The notes under the pieces: generated by a model
What the model saw: the letters and a program-made list of their open reading frames with translations, nothing else
Databases searched by the model: none
What the model was told of the DNA's origin: nothing
Assembly (NCBI GenBank): GCA_000752995.2
Contig: LM994636.1
Location: forward strand, 643,671-694,877
DNA length: 51,207 nt
Direction: 5' to 3'
DNA from: Haemophilus massiliensis
Lineage (GTDB): Bacteria; Pseudomonadota; Gammaproteobacteria; Enterobacterales; Pasteurellaceae
Translations under genes and position numbers: made by a program
Part shown: one piece after another, positions 18,783 to 27,776 of the stretch
Position numbering within the stretch: the stretch's first letter is position 1
Layout of the letters: the number at the start of each line of letters is the position of its first letter

Positions 18783-19055
18783 ATGATGGCATTTACCGTT
18801 GTACAAAAATTAGATAAGGATCCGAAAGAGATTACTCCGGATTATACTTTAGACACCTTGGGCGAGCCTTGCCCTTATCCGGCGATTGTCATGTTGGAAA
18901 CCATGCCGCAGCTGCAAAAAGGTGAAATTCTCGAATTGCTGAGCGATTGTGCGCAGTCGATCAATAATATTCCGATTGACACTAAAAATCACGGATATAC
19001 TTTATTGAGCGTGGAGCAGGATGGCACCAAATTACGCTATTTGATCCAGCGTTAA
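18783..19055 (+). CDS. yedF: YedF, TusA/SirA-like sulfur (or selenium) carrier protein
   Basis: YedF is a small TusA-fold protein, thought to carry sulfane sulfur or selenium as a persulfide-like species. The protein is 90 residues with the signature GEPCPYPAIVMLETMP; Cys30 is the likely active residue in CPxP. It matches E. coli YedF closely through SDCAQSINNIPID and HGYTLLS, with about 13 extra N-terminal residues. Start codons at 18783 and 18786 both follow AGGAGA. It is 15 bp behind yedE, so the pair forms an operon. A plausible role is receiving substrate from YedE for selenophosphate synthesis. This is an inference from context. Confidence 0.9.
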   Translation: MMAFTVVQKLDKDPKEITPDYTLDTLGEPCPYPAIVMLETMPQLQKGEILELLSDCAQSINNIPIDTKNHGYTLLSVEQDGTKLRYLIQR

Positions 19056-19064
19056 AATTAAAAC

Positions 19065-19085
19065 GGAGAACCGTTCGGGTTCTCC
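19065..19085 (+). terminator. Hairpin after yedF, weak terminator
   Basis: Stem GGAGAACC / GGTTCTCC with a 5-base loop lies 10 bp after the yedF stop. No T-run follows, so termination is uncertain. A USS (19116) lies between here and the end of convergent hypA. Confidence 0.4.
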
Positions 19086-19142
19086 TCTGATTATCGGAGG
19101 ATAATAAGATATCAAAAGTGCGGTTAAAAAATCGCATGTTTT

Positions 19143-19484
19143 TTATTTCACTGCAATTTCTTTAATACGTAAATCGTCTCCGCCTTGTTTTTGCAAATGA
19201 ATACTGCCACATTGCGGACAGGCGTCTTGGTGGCTTTGGATTTCCACCATTTGCTCACAGTGCCAGCAATAGGCGAGAGCAGGGACGGGAACGAAATGAA
19301 TCTTGCAGTTTTCCATTATGGTGTTTTTGCTGCTTACCTCAAAACAAAATTCGATGGCTTGCGGCTCCACGCAGGAAAGCGGACCAATTTCTAACCAAAT
19401 ATCTGTGACTTTTTTCACCTGATGACGACAGCATTGTGTTTCCACAATTTCCATGATGTTTTGAACGAGTGACATTTCGTGCAT
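19143..19484 (-). CDS. hypA: HypA, nickel insertion accessory protein
   Basis: HypA works with the GTPase HypB to deliver nickel to the hydrogenase large subunit. It has 113 residues. The nickel site is the N-terminal MHEMS with His2, and the zinc site is formed by CWHC (73/76) and CPQC (89/92). Residues and spacing are typical. It stands alone, separated from the other hyp genes by the whole hyf-fdhF-yedEF block. hypB is not in the window. AGGAAAA lies just before the start. It converges with yedF. Confidence 0.95.
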   Translation of the reverse strand: MHEMSLVQNIMEIVETQCCRHQVKKVTDIWLEIGPLSCVEPQAIEFCFEVSSKNTIMENCKIHFVPVPALAYCWHCEQMVEIQSHQDACPQCGSIHLQKQGGDDLRIKEIAVK

Positions 19485-19603
19485 AGTTTTTCCTAATCAA
19501 CGACAGTATACATTTTAATCGGTTTTTTTATCATATTTGAAATTAGACTTCGGTTGAAGTGCGGTCGAAATTTCAGAACTTTTACCCGACGGGGTAGTTG
19601 CCG

Positions 19604-20755
19604 TTATTTTTTCTCCTGTCCGATTTTAAGCCAATAAGAAAATGCCAAACCGAATAGGCTCAACACGCATAAGGTTTGTAACGCGAGTTGAATTCCGTAG
19701 TGATCGGCAAGCCAACCTACAATCGGTGAGAATACCCCACCCATGGTGATGCCTAAACCTAACGTAATTCCCGCGGCAAAACCGACACTTTTGGCTAAAT
19801 AAGTTTGTCCGAGTACTACAATTGGGCTGTATTGCGTGAATACGCCTAAACCGAGCGGTATGAGTAATAAGAAAGAAAGCCATAACGTTTCGCTTTGCGT
19901 GAAAATAAAAATGGTCGGTAAGAAAATTACATAGGCATAACGAATAACGCGTACATAACCTAAGCGGTCGGACAGTAAACCGCCGAGGAAGGTAATCAGC
20001 ACCCCCACGGATAAGAATAAGGTTAACGCAAGGTTAGCGTCGGTTTCTTTTTGTTGCAGAACGCCAATCCAATAAATAGGAATAAACGCATTGAGTACCG
20101 TAAAGTTAGTCGCGCGCACAAAGATAATAACCGATAATTTACTGAAACTTCGCCAGTCATTTTTAAGTTCGGTGGTTAAACTCACTTTTTGGTTATTTGG
20201 ATGTTTAACACCGGTTAATTTAGGCAATTGTAAAAACAGAATGAGGGCGATGAGGCTGTTTGTCAAAGCGAAAAGACTTAATGCATGCTCGTTAAAAATA
20301 TAAGCCAAGCCGGCCAGCATCGGGCCTATCGCAAAACCCGCATTACCGCCCACAGCAAAAATGCCCATTGCTTTGCCTTTTTGTTTTCCCGACATACGAT
20401 TAACCAGCCGCGCCCCTTCCGGGTGAAATAAGGCGGAACCGATGCCGGCAATCATCGCGAAGACAAATAAGTTTCGGTAAGAATGTACGAACCCCATGGC
20501 GGCAATACAACATCCCGACAACAACATTCCCAGAGGAATCAGCCAAGGCATAGAACGTTTATCCGCTAGATAGCCGAATAAAGGCTGCATGACGGAGGCA
20601 AGCGCGGTATTAGCAAAAATCAATCCGCCCGCTTCTTGATAACTCAATCCGTAATTTTTAATAAACAAGGGTAATAAGGCAGGCAGCGCACCTTGCGCCA
20701 TATCGGTGACTAAATGTCCGATAGCGGCAAGATAAATGGCAAATTTATTCTGCAT
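19604..20755 (-). CDS. MFS efflux transporter, Fsr (fosmidomycin resistance)-like
   Basis: This 383-residue major facilitator protein has twelve predicted helices. It resembles the Fsr family: an early HLVTDMAQGALPALLPLF helix, ASVMQPLFGYLADKRSMPWLIP in the loop 2-3 region, and GIGSALFHPEGARLVNRM with the FHPE element typical of Fsr-type exporters. The substrate cannot be told from sequence, and many Fsr-like proteins export compounds other than fosmidomycin. Monocistronic, minus strand. AGGAT precedes the start. A USS and AT-rich DNA separate it from hypA. Confidence 0.8.
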   Translation of the reverse strand: MQNKFAIYLAAIGHLVTDMAQGALPALLPLFIKNYGLSYQEAGGLIFANTALASVMQPLFGYLADKRSMPWLIPLGMLLSGCCIAAMGFVHSYRNLFVFAMIAGIGSALFHPEGARLVNRMSGKQKGKAMGIFAVGGNAGFAIGPMLAGLAYIFNEHALSLFALTNSLIALILFLQLPKLTGVKHPNNQKVSLTTELKNDWRSFSKLSVIIFVRATNFTVLNAFIPIYWIGVLQQKETDANLALTLFLSVGVLITFLGGLLSDRLGYVRVIRYAYVIFLPTIFIFTQSETLWLSFLLLIPLGLGVFTQYSPIVVLGQTYLAKSVGFAAGITLGLGITMGGVFSPIVGWLADHYGIQLALQTLCVLSLFGLAFSYWLKIGQEKK

Positions 20756-20940
20756 AATAAATCCTGTTATAAGAGCGGCTCATTCATTTCGCATTTGGTT
20801 ATCGAAAATCGTAGCGAAGTCGTATTGTAGGCTTTCGATTAGCTATGAAATTGAAATGTGCGTATATTGTATCGCGTTATTGTCGCAGGGCTATCGATCA
20901 TTCAAAAAAGTGCGGTCGTTTTTTGCGACGTTTTTTAATG

Positions 20941-20968
20941 AAAAATCGGTATCCGCAAGGATACCGAT
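20941..20968 (-). terminator. Terminator of the prfB-lysS operon
   Basis: The minus strand reads ATCGGTATCC-TTGC-GGATACCGAT followed by TTTTTC. The 10-bp perfect stem starts 12 bases after the lysS stop codon. Confidence 0.9.
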
Positions 20969-20979
20969 CTTATTTATTT

Positions 20980-22491
20980 TTAACCTTTGTGTTTCATCGC
21001 CGGGAATAAAATCACATCGCGGATTGATGCCGCATTGGCGAACAGCATTGCCAGACGGTCGATTCCCAGTCCTTCACCGGCTGTCGGCGGTAAACCGTGT
21101 TCAAGTGCGGTTACAAAATCATCGTCTTTGAACATGGCCTCATCATCGCCGGCTTCTTTCGCGGCAACTTGTGCATCAAAGCGTTCGGCCTGATCTTCGG
21201 CATCGTTTAACTCGGAGAAACCGTTGCCGATTTCACGTCCGCCGATAAACAGCTCAAACCGATCGGTTACCTCAGGATTGTCATCATTACGGCGTGCCAG
21301 TGGGGAAATTTCCGCTGGGTGTGCGGTTAAAAATGTCGGTTGGATTAAATGATGTTCCGCTACTTCTTCAAAGATTGCGTTGACCAGACTGCCCAAGCCC
21401 CAAGATTTCTGTACTTCAATGCCTAATTTGGCGGCGAGCGCTTTTGCCCGTTCCAAATCGTATAAATCTTCTTTCACAATGCCTTGGTCCGCGCCGTATT
21501 TTACCACCGCTTCGTGCATGGTAATCCGCTCGAACGGTTTGCCGAAATCAAATTGGTATTCGCCGTAAGGCACCAGCGTCGTGCCCAGAATATCAAGTGC
21601 CAGTTTACGCAGCAATTCTTCCGTGTTATCCATTAAATCGTGATAATCGGCATAAGCCTGATAATATTCAATCATAGTGAATTCCGGATTATGGCGCACG
21701 GAAACCCCTTCGTTACGGAAATTGCGGTTTAATTCAAACACTCGCTCAAAACCGCCGACGACTAACCGTTTTAAGTAAAGCTCGGGGGCGATACGCAGAT
21801 ACATATCGATATCCAGCGCATTATGGTGGGTGACGAACGGACGTGCCGCCGCGCCGCCGGGAATCACTTGCAACATCGGCGTTTCCACTTCGATAAAGCC
21901 TTTATTGATGAAATATTCGCGAATGCCAGCAATTACTTTAGAACGAATAATAAAGGTGCGACGGGATTCTTCGTTGGAAATCAAATCCAAATAACGCTGG
22001 CGGTAACGGGTTTCCTGATCGCTTAAGCCGTGGAATTTATCCGGCAGTGGCCGCAGCGCCTTGGTCAGCAGCTGAACGTCATGCACCTTGACGGTTAATT
22101 CGTTGGTTTTAGTTTTGAATAATGTGCCTTTCACGCCGACAATATCGCCCAAATCCCAGTTGCCCACATCGTCTTTATAAACGCCGTCCGGCAGGTTATC
22201 GCGCGCCACGTAAAGCTGAATACGTCCGCTCATATCTTGCAAGGTAATAAAGGTCGCCTTACCCATGGCACGACGGGTCATGATTCGCCCGGCGACTTTC
22301 ACATCGGTTTCCTGTGCTTTCAGCGTTTCACCGTCGATAGCGTCATACTGTGCATGCAGATCCTGTGCCAGTACATCGCGACGGAATGTGTTTGGGAACG
22401 CGTTGCCTTTTTGACGTAACGCAGTGAGTTTTTCACGACGAACCGCCATTTCACCATGAAAATCAAGTTCTGAGGTTTGTTGTTGTGACAT
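20980..22491 (-). CDS. lysS: Lysyl-tRNA synthetase, class II
   Basis: LysRS charges tRNA-Lys. The 503 residues show the N-terminal OB-fold anticodon-binding domain (about 60-150, with [14 protein letters not shown]) and the class II catalytic core. Motif 1 is around IEVETPMLQ, motif 2 is [18 protein letters not shown], and motif 3 is [20 protein letters not shown] close to the end. It lies 69 bp behind prfB on the same strand, the conserved prfB-lysS operon of enteric bacteria. A strong hairpin terminator follows. Confidence 0.98.
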   Translation of the reverse strand: MSQQQTSELDFHGEMAVRREKLTALRQKGNAFPNTFRRDVLAQDLHAQYDAIDGETLKAQETDVKVAGRIMTRRAMGKATFITLQDMSGRIQLYVARDNLPDGVYKDDVGNWDLGDIVGVKGTLFKTKTNELTVKVHDVQLLTKALRPLPDKFHGLSDQETRYRQRYLDLISNEESRRTFIIRSKVIAGIREYFINKGFIEVETPMLQVIPGGAAARPFVTHHNALDIDMYLRIAPELYLKRLVVGGFERVFELNRNFRNEGVSVRHNPEFTMIEYYQAYADYHDLMDNTEELLRKLALDILGTTLVPYGEYQFDFGKPFERITMHEAVVKYGADQGIVKEDLYDLERAKALAAKLGIEVQKSWGLGSLVNAIFEEVAEHHLIQPTFLTAHPAEISPLARRNDDNPEVTDRFELFIGGREIGNGFSELNDAEDQAERFDAQVAAKEAGDDEAMFKDDDFVTALEHGLPPTAGEGLGIDRLAMLFANAASIRDVILFPAMKHKG

Positions 22492-22560
22492 TGTTATGAC
22501 CTTAAAAAAATATTGGTTTGAATTGATTAGTAGCAGGGGATTTCAGCCTGCCCGTTATGT

Positions 22561-23659
22561 TTATAATCCTGCTTTTAAGCTGGCTTCGATAAAACGATCC
22601 AGATCGCCGTCCAGCACCGCTTGGGTGTTGCGGTTTTCCACCCCGGTGCGCAGGTCTTTAATCCGCGCGTCATCCAGCACATAAGAACGGATCTGACTGC
22701 CCCAGCCGATGTCGGACTTGGTGTCTTCCAACGCCTGTTTTTCCGCATTTTTTTTCTGCAATTCCATTTCATACAGCTTGGCTTTCAGCTGTTTCATACA
22801 TTGATCTTTGTTCTTGTGCTGGGAACGGTCATTCTGACATTGCACCACGATACCGCTCGGAATGTGCGTAATTCGCACCGCACTTTCGGTGCGGTTAACG
22901 TGCTGACCGCCGGCGCCGGAGGCGCGATAAACGTCAATGCGCAAATCTGCCGGGTTAATGTCGATATCAATATCGTCGTCGATCTCCGGGTAAACGAATA
23001 CCGCACTGAAAGAGGTATGCCGGCGATTGTTGGAATCAAACGGACTTTTGCGCACTAAACGGTGAATACCGGTTTCGGTACGCAACCAACCGAAAGCGTA
23101 TTCGCCGGAAATGCGAACCGTGGCGGATTTAATACCGGCGACATCGCCGTCGGACGCTTCCATTAATTCGGTTTTAAAGCCCTTGCTTTCCGCCCAACGT
23201 AAATACATACGCAGCAGCATTTCCGTCCAGTCTTGCGCTTCCGTACCGCCGGAACCAGCTTGCAGATCCACATAACAGTCGGCACTGTCGTGCTGTCCGC
23301 TGAACATGCGGCGAAATTCTAGCCCGGCAAGTTTTTGTTCCAGTTCGTCCAGCTCGGCGACGGCTTCATTGAACGTGTCTTCGTCATCGGCTTCGATGGC
23401 AAGTTCCAGCAGACCGTCCACATCTTCCAGCCCTTGCTCCAGATTTTTGATCGTATCGACCACCACTTCCAGAGCTGCGCGTTCTTTGCCCAATGCCTGC
23501 GCCTTCTCCGGCTGATTCCATACATCGGGTTGTTCCAGCTCCGCGTTGACTTCTTCCAGACGCTCGATTTTTACCTCAAAGTCAAAGATACCCCCGGAGC
23601 ACCTGAGTACGCTCGGCGAGGTCGGCAATTTTATTTTTAACCGGGTTAATTTCAAACAT
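22561..23659 (-). CDS. prfB: Peptide chain release factor 2, with programmed +1 frameshift
   Basis: RF2 recognises UGA and UAA and releases the finished peptide. Translation begins at the ATG ending at 23659 ([14 protein letters not shown]...), runs 25 codons to an in-frame UGA at 23584-23582, and must shift +1 (CTT TGA C to CTT-T-GAC) to enter the 340-codon main frame. The product is 365 residues, equal to E. coli RF2. The frameshift site keeps the GGGGGT Shine-Dalgarno-like element before CTT TGA. The peptide-release motif GGQHVN is present ([15 protein letters not shown]). An ATG at 23694 in the main frame extends the ORF but does not encode the RF2 N-terminus. First gene of prfB-lysS. Confidence 0.97.
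23581..23597 (-). promoter_or_regulatory. prfB autoregulatory frameshift site
   Basis: The minus strand reads CCGGGGGTATCTTTGAC: an internal Shine-Dalgarno-like GGGGGT, then the slippery CTT with UGA at codon 26. Low RF2 slows UGA recognition and favours the +1 shift, so RF2 controls its own synthesis. This is established for enteric prfB; here the signal is identical in layout. Confidence 0.93.
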
Positions 23660-23912
23660 AAAAAAAGATTTCCGTTAAGATAATTAAGCGCCAAATTATA
23701 TGCTATTTCAGGAAAATTTAATAGAGGCGGCGAAGAATTCCTTTGTCCCGGTCGGCTTGTTAGCGGTTGCAGCGTTGTGCATTGCGACCGCTGGGATCAG
23801 CGGCGATGGAACGGGTGGCAAAAGTGCTTTACCGAATTAGCTTGTTTTGTCCGATTGTGATAAAATTCGGCGGCCTTTTAATTTTAGGATGTTGCATTAG
23901 GAAATTATAATT
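23660..23912. promoter_or_regulatory. Divergent prfB / dsbC intergenic region
   Basis: This 253-bp gap lies between two divergent operons. TTGTGATAAAATT near 23855-23867 resembles a half CRP/-10 region for dsbC, and GGAAATTATAATT precedes the dsbC start. No full operator could be assigned. Confidence 0.25.
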
Positions 23913-24599
23913 ATGAAAAAAATATTGACCGCACTTTCACTTGCTTTGTTGTCTTTGGGAGCAAATGCCGACGAAACGGCGATTAAAACACAATTGAACA
24001 AACTCGGCGCGTCCGAGATTGAAATTAAATCTTCTCCGATTAACGGATTGAAAACCGTGATCACCAATGAAGGCGTCTTTTATATTTCCGAGGACGGTCG
24101 TTATGTGCTGCAAGGGCAACTTTATGAGCTGACGGATAAAGGGCCGGTGGATTTAAGCGGACGAATGCTGGTGGATAAATTAAACGCTTATCAACACGAA
24201 ATGATTGTCTATCCGGCTGGCAATCCTAAGCATACGGTCACCGTGTTTATGGACATTACCTGCCATTACTGCCATTTATTACATCAGCAAATTAAAGAAT
24301 ATAATGATTTAGGCATTACTGTGCGTTATCTGGCGTTTCCACGCAGCGGTTTAAACAATAATACGGCGAAACAAATGGAAGCGATCTGGACGGCGAAAGA
24401 TCCGGTATTTGCACTCAATGAAGCGGAAAATGGCAATTTACCGCAGGAATTGAAAACCCCGAATATGGTGAAAAAGCATTATGAACTGGGCGTGCAGTTC
24501 GGCGTGCGCGGCACACCGAGCATTATCACCGAAAGCGGCGAGGTAATCGGCGGCTATCTGGAACCGAAAAAATTATTAGAGGTATTGGAAGGGAAATAG
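23913..24599 (+). CDS. dsbC: DsbC, periplasmic disulfide isomerase
   Basis: DsbC is a homodimeric periplasmic isomerase that reshuffles wrong disulfides and is kept reduced by DsbD (also in this window). It has 228 residues. The signal peptide runs about 1-19 (MKKILTALSLALLSLGANA), followed by the N-terminal dimerisation domain (20-80) and a thioredoxin-fold domain with CxxC at 117-120. That motif reads CHYC, not the CGYC of E. coli DsbC. The cis-proline segment GVRGTPSI is present. A USS is embedded in the signal-peptide coding bases. First gene of a dsbC-recJ-DsbA-like-mtnN string with short gaps. Confidence 0.94.
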   Translation: MKKILTALSLALLSLGANADETAIKTQLNKLGASEIEIKSSPINGLKTVITNEGVFYISEDGRYVLQGQLYELTDKGPVDLSGRMLVDKLNAYQHEMIVYPAGNPKHTVTVFMDITCHYCHLLHQQIKEYNDLGITVRYLAFPRSGLNNNTAKQMEAIWTAKDPVFALNEAENGNLPQELKTPNMVKKHYELGVQFGVRGTPSIITESGEVIGGYLEPKKLLEVLEGK

Positions 24600-24632
24600 T
24601 TTTCAGCCGGAATTCAAGGATTAACTCAAGCT

Positions 24633-26354
24633 GTGAATAAAGTGATTCAACGTCGTTTGGTGCCGCAGGGCGCGCCTGTCTGCGAGCATCCTTTACTGGA
24701 TCGACTGTACCGTGCCCGGCGGGTGAAAAACGCGCAGGAATTGGACCGCACTTTAAGCGCGCTACTGCCGCCGGATTTATTGCTCGGGATGGAAAATGCG
24801 ATAAATTTATTGGTGCAGGCGCGTGAGACGCAACAAAAGATCGTGATTGTCGGGGATTTTGATGCCGACGGTGCCACCAGTACCGCGCTGAGTGTGCTGG
24901 CGTTGCGCCGGCTGGGGTTTACGGCAGTGGATTATCTGGTGCCGAATCGCTTTGAGCAGGGATACGGTCTGAGCGTAGCAGTGGCGCAGGCGGCATTGGA
25001 TAGGCTGGTGGAGCTGCTGATTACGGTGGATAACGGTGTGTCCTCTTGCGACGGTGTGGCGTTTTTGAAACAGCGCGGGGTCAAGGTCATTGTGACCGAT
25101 CACCATTTGCCCGGCGATATATTGCCGCCGGCGGATGCCATCGTCAATCCGAATTTATCGCAGTGCGGGTTTCCCTCCAAATCTTTAGCCGGTGTCGGCG
25201 TAGCGTTTTATGTGATGCTGGCGTTGCGGGCAAAATTGCGCGATTTAGGTTTTTTTAGCGCACAATCGCAGCCGAATTTTACCGAATTGCTGGATCTGGT
25301 GGCGCTGGGAACTATCGCCGATGTAGTGCCGTTGGATCAGAATAATCGGATTTTGGCCTATCAAGGTTTGCAGCGGATTCGTGCTGAACGCTGCCGTTGC
25401 GGTATTCGCGCACTGGCGGAAGTGGCGAATCGGGATATTCGCCGTTTTACCGCCTCGGATCTGGGCTTTTCCGTCGGCCCGCGCCTGAATGCGGCGGGAC
25501 GGCTGGACAATATGTCGGTCGGCGTGGAGCTGCTGCTGGCAGAAGATATGCAGACTGCGAGAGCCTTAGCGCTGGAACTGGACGGGCTGAATCAAACCCG
25601 CAAGGAAATTGAACAGGGCATGAAACTGGAGGCGTTGGAAATTTGCCGTAATCTGACCGCACTTAAGCGGGATTTACCGCTCGGCATTGCATTGTATCAG
25701 GCGGACTGGCATCAGGGCGTGCTGGGGATATTGGCATCGCGCCTGAAAGATCAGTTTCACCGCCCGGTTATTGCGTTTGCGCAGGACCAACCGGGGGTTC
25801 TAAAAGGATCGGCGCGTTCTGTTGACGGTTTGCATATTCGTGATACGCTGGAACGTATTCATTCCCGCCACCCGCAAATGATCCTGAAATTCGGCGGTCA
25901 TGCGATGGCGGCGGGGTTGAGCATTAAAGAGGCGCTGTTTGCACAATTTCAGCAGGCGTTCAATCAGGTGGTATGTGATATGCTGGATGCGGAACAACTG
26001 CGCGGTGTGGTATGGACCGACGGCGAGTTAAACGTCGGCTTTATGAATTTGGAAACGGCGGAAGCCTTAAAACAGGCAGGACCTTGGGGGCAGGCTTTTC
26101 CGGAACCCTTGTTCGACGGTGAGTTTCGTGTGCTGCAACAGCGTCTGGTCGGCGAACGGCATCTGAAAATGATGGTGGAACCGGCACAGGGCGGACCGCT
26201 GCTGGATGCTATCGCATTTAATGTGGATACCCGCTGTTATCCTGATCTTTCCATTAAAAATGCGAAATTGGCATATAAATTAGATATTAATGAATACCGC
26301 GGTAATCGTACCATTCAGTTATTAGTGGATTATATTGAGCCGATGGCAGGTTAA
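24633..26354 (+). CDS. recJ: RecJ, single-strand-specific 5'-3' exonuclease
   Basis: RecJ degrades 5' ended single-stranded DNA in recombination and mismatch repair. It has 573 residues. DHH-family metal ligands are visible in GDFDADG (Asp75, Asp77, Asp79), TVDNG (Asp133) and TDHH (156-158). The DHHA1 region includes KFGGHAMAAGLSI near 415-427, and an OB-like domain ends the protein. The start is a GTG, with AAGGA about 13 bases before it; no in-frame ATG occurs until after residue 50, so GTG is required. It follows dsbC by 33 bp as in E. coli. USS copies lie at 24745 and 25656. Confidence 0.96.
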   Translation: MNKVIQRRLVPQGAPVCEHPLLDRLYRARRVKNAQELDRTLSALLPPDLLLGMENAINLLVQARETQQKIVIVGDFDADGATSTALSVLALRRLGFTAVDYLVPNRFEQGYGLSVAVAQAALDRLVELLITVDNGVSSCDGVAFLKQRGVKVIVTDHHLPGDILPPADAIVNPNLSQCGFPSKSLAGVGVAFYVMLALRAKLRDLGFFSAQSQPNFTELLDLVALGTIADVVPLDQNNRILAYQGLQRIRAERCRCGIRALAEVANRDIRRFTASDLGFSVGPRLNAAGRLDNMSVGVELLLAEDMQTARALALELDGLNQTRKEIEQGMKLEALEICRNLTALKRDLPLGIALYQADWHQGVLGILASRLKDQFHRPVIAFAQDQPGVLKGSARSVDGLHIRDTLERIHSRHPQMILKFGGHAMAAGLSIKEALFAQFQQAFNQVVCDMLDAEQLRGVVWTDGELNVGFMNLETAEALKQAGPWGQAFPEPLFDGEFRVLQQRLVGERHLKMMVEPAQGGPLLDAIAFNVDTRCYPDLSIKNAKLAYKLDINEYRGNRTIQLLVDYIEPMAG

Positions 26355-26359
26355 CGGAA

Positions 26360-27043
26360 ATGAAACGAATTGGGTTTTGGCTAATGTTTTTTCTTCTGTG
26401 CGGTGCGGCTTATGCTGACAACGGCCAGACAGCCGCGGCGCCGAATGGCGAACAGCCGCCTACATTGCGGATTACCCAATTTAAAGATGGGCGGGATTAT
26501 TTTTCTTATCAGGAACCGCTTCCGCAGCCGGCGCGCAGTGATAAAAAAATTTTGATCCAGTTCTTTTTTGATTATGATTGTCGTGTCTGCTCATTGGCGC
26601 AGGATATTCTAACCCTCTACAGCCAAATTAATGCGGATAAAGTGATTTTGCTTGAAAGCCCGGTGGCAACGGAAAAAGCCAACGCCGGTGCGACGGTTTT
26701 TTTCACTTTGCAGGCATTACAGGCCGGTAGCGTGTCGGATTTATTACTGTTTGAAAGTTCAGAAAAACCGCGTTTTATTGAGCTTTCCCAATTCCCCGCA
26801 CTGATTGGCTGGTTACAGGCACAAAACGTGGATACCGAAGCCTTTAAAAAACTGTATGCTTCCGCCGAAATACGCGCCAAGGTGCGCGATGCAATTAAAA
26901 TGACCGAAGATTACGGCGTGTTTACTTATCCTTATGTGATTGTGGGCGGCAAATACGTATTGACCGCAAGCACCTTATATAATGACGATTACAGCTTCGC
27001 GGTACTGGATTTTTTAATGACAAAACTCACACAAGGAAAATAA
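26360..27043 (+). CDS. Exported DsbA-like thioredoxin-fold protein with CRVC active site
   Basis: This 227-residue protein has a signal peptide (about 1-19, cleaved after AYA) and a DsbA-type thioredoxin fold. The redox motif is Cys74-Arg-Val-Cys77, after the FFFDYDC strand. The cis-proline loop is TYPY (Pro191) in [12 protein letters not shown], and a helical insert lies between. The architecture says periplasmic thiol oxidoreductase. The active site differs from CPHC of DsbA and from the DsbC site two genes upstream. It lies 5 bp after recJ and overlaps mtnN (TAATG). I do not recognise a specific gene name; DsbA/DsbL-family or a DsbG-like isomerase partner are both possible. Confidence 0.75.
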   Translation: MKRIGFWLMFFLLCGAAYADNGQTAAAPNGEQPPTLRITQFKDGRDYFSYQEPLPQPARSDKKILIQFFFDYDCRVCSLAQDILTLYSQINADKVILLESPVATEKANAGATVFFTLQALQAGSVSDLLLFESSEKPRFIELSQFPALIGWLQAQNVDTEAFKKLYASAEIRAKVRDAIKMTEDYGVFTYPYVIVGGKYVLTASTLYNDDYSFAVLDFLMTKLTQGK

Positions 27044-27738
27044 TGATGAAAATCGGAATTGTCGGTGCGATGGCGCAGGAAGTTGAAATCTTATCTTCTC
27101 TTATGACGGAGAAAAGCGTGACCCATATCGCCGGCTGTACCATTTATCAAGGGCAGATTCACGGCAAATCTGTGGCATTGCTGCAATCGGGCATCGGCAA
27201 AACGGCGGCGGCAATGGGCACTACGGCACTGTTGCAGCTAACCGCACCCGATGTGGTAATTAATACCGGGTCGGCGGGCGGTGTCGCGCCGGGGTTGCAA
27301 GTAGGAGATATTGTGATTTCCAATGAAACCGCGTATCACGATGCCGATGTAACCGCTTTCGGTTATGTTAAAGGGCAGTTGCCGGGTTGCCCGCCGACCT
27401 TTACCTCCGACCAAAAACTGACTATGTTGGCAGCGCAGGCGGCGGAAAATCAAGGGCTACGGGTAAGGTTTGGGCTGATTTGTTCCGGCGACAGCTTTAT
27501 TCACGGCGGTGAGGCGCTGGCGCGGATTAAAGCGGATTTTCCACAAGTTATGGCGGTAGAAATGGAAGCTGCCGCAATCGCGCAGGTTTGTCATGCGTTT
27601 GCGTTGCCGTTCGTGGTGGTGCGTGCCGTTTCCGATACGGGCGACGGCGCAGCCGGCATGTCCTTTGAAGAATTTCTGCCTTTAGCCGCACAGCGTTCAT
27701 CGGCAATGGTCTTAGCGATGCTGGATGCGCTGGCGTAA
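27043..27738 (+). CDS. mtnN: 5'-methylthioadenosine/S-adenosylhomocysteine nucleosidase
   Basis: MtnN (Pfs) hydrolyses adenine from MTA, SAH and 5'-deoxyadenosine, recycling by-products of SAM use and feeding the LuxS pathway. The 231-residue protein aligns end to end with E. coli MtnN. It has [14 protein letters not shown] at the start, NTGSAGGV, the [11 protein letters not shown] segment, and the catalytic region [12 protein letters not shown] and [10 protein letters not shown] with the catalytic Asp. Start codons at 27043 and 27046 are both possible; the second gives the E. coli N-terminus. The first ATG overlaps the preceding stop codon. Confidence 0.97.
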   Translation: MMKIGIVGAMAQEVEILSSLMTEKSVTHIAGCTIYQGQIHGKSVALLQSGIGKTAAAMGTTALLQLTAPDVVINTGSAGGVAPGLQVGDIVISNETAYHDADVTAFGYVKGQLPGCPPTFTSDQKLTMLAAQAAENQGLRVRFGLICSGDSFIHGGEALARIKADFPQVMAVEMEAAAIAQVCHAFALPFVVVRAVSDTGDGAAGMSFEEFLPLAAQRSSAMVLAMLDALA

Positions 27739-27746
27739 ACCGTCAT

Positions 27747-27776
27747 GAAAAGTGCGGTTATTTTAACCGCACAAAA
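27747..27776 (-). terminator. USS-containing terminator overlapping the nimR stop codon
   Basis: A perfect 9-bp stem GTGCGGTTA / TAACCGCAC with a 3-base loop is followed on the minus strand by TTTTC. The stop codon of the MerR-family gene (27760-27758) lies inside the stem. It may also slow transcription from mtnN on the plus strand, though no T-run follows on that side. Confidence 0.75.

Noticed and set aside
20756..20940. Extra small gene between the Fsr-like exporter and lysS
   Set aside because: The open frame there has no ribosome-binding site, runs into lysS antisense, and resembles no protein.
23582..23584. Frameshift error or disrupted prfB
   Set aside because: It is the conserved programmed +1 site with CTT TGA C and a Shine-Dalgarno-like element.
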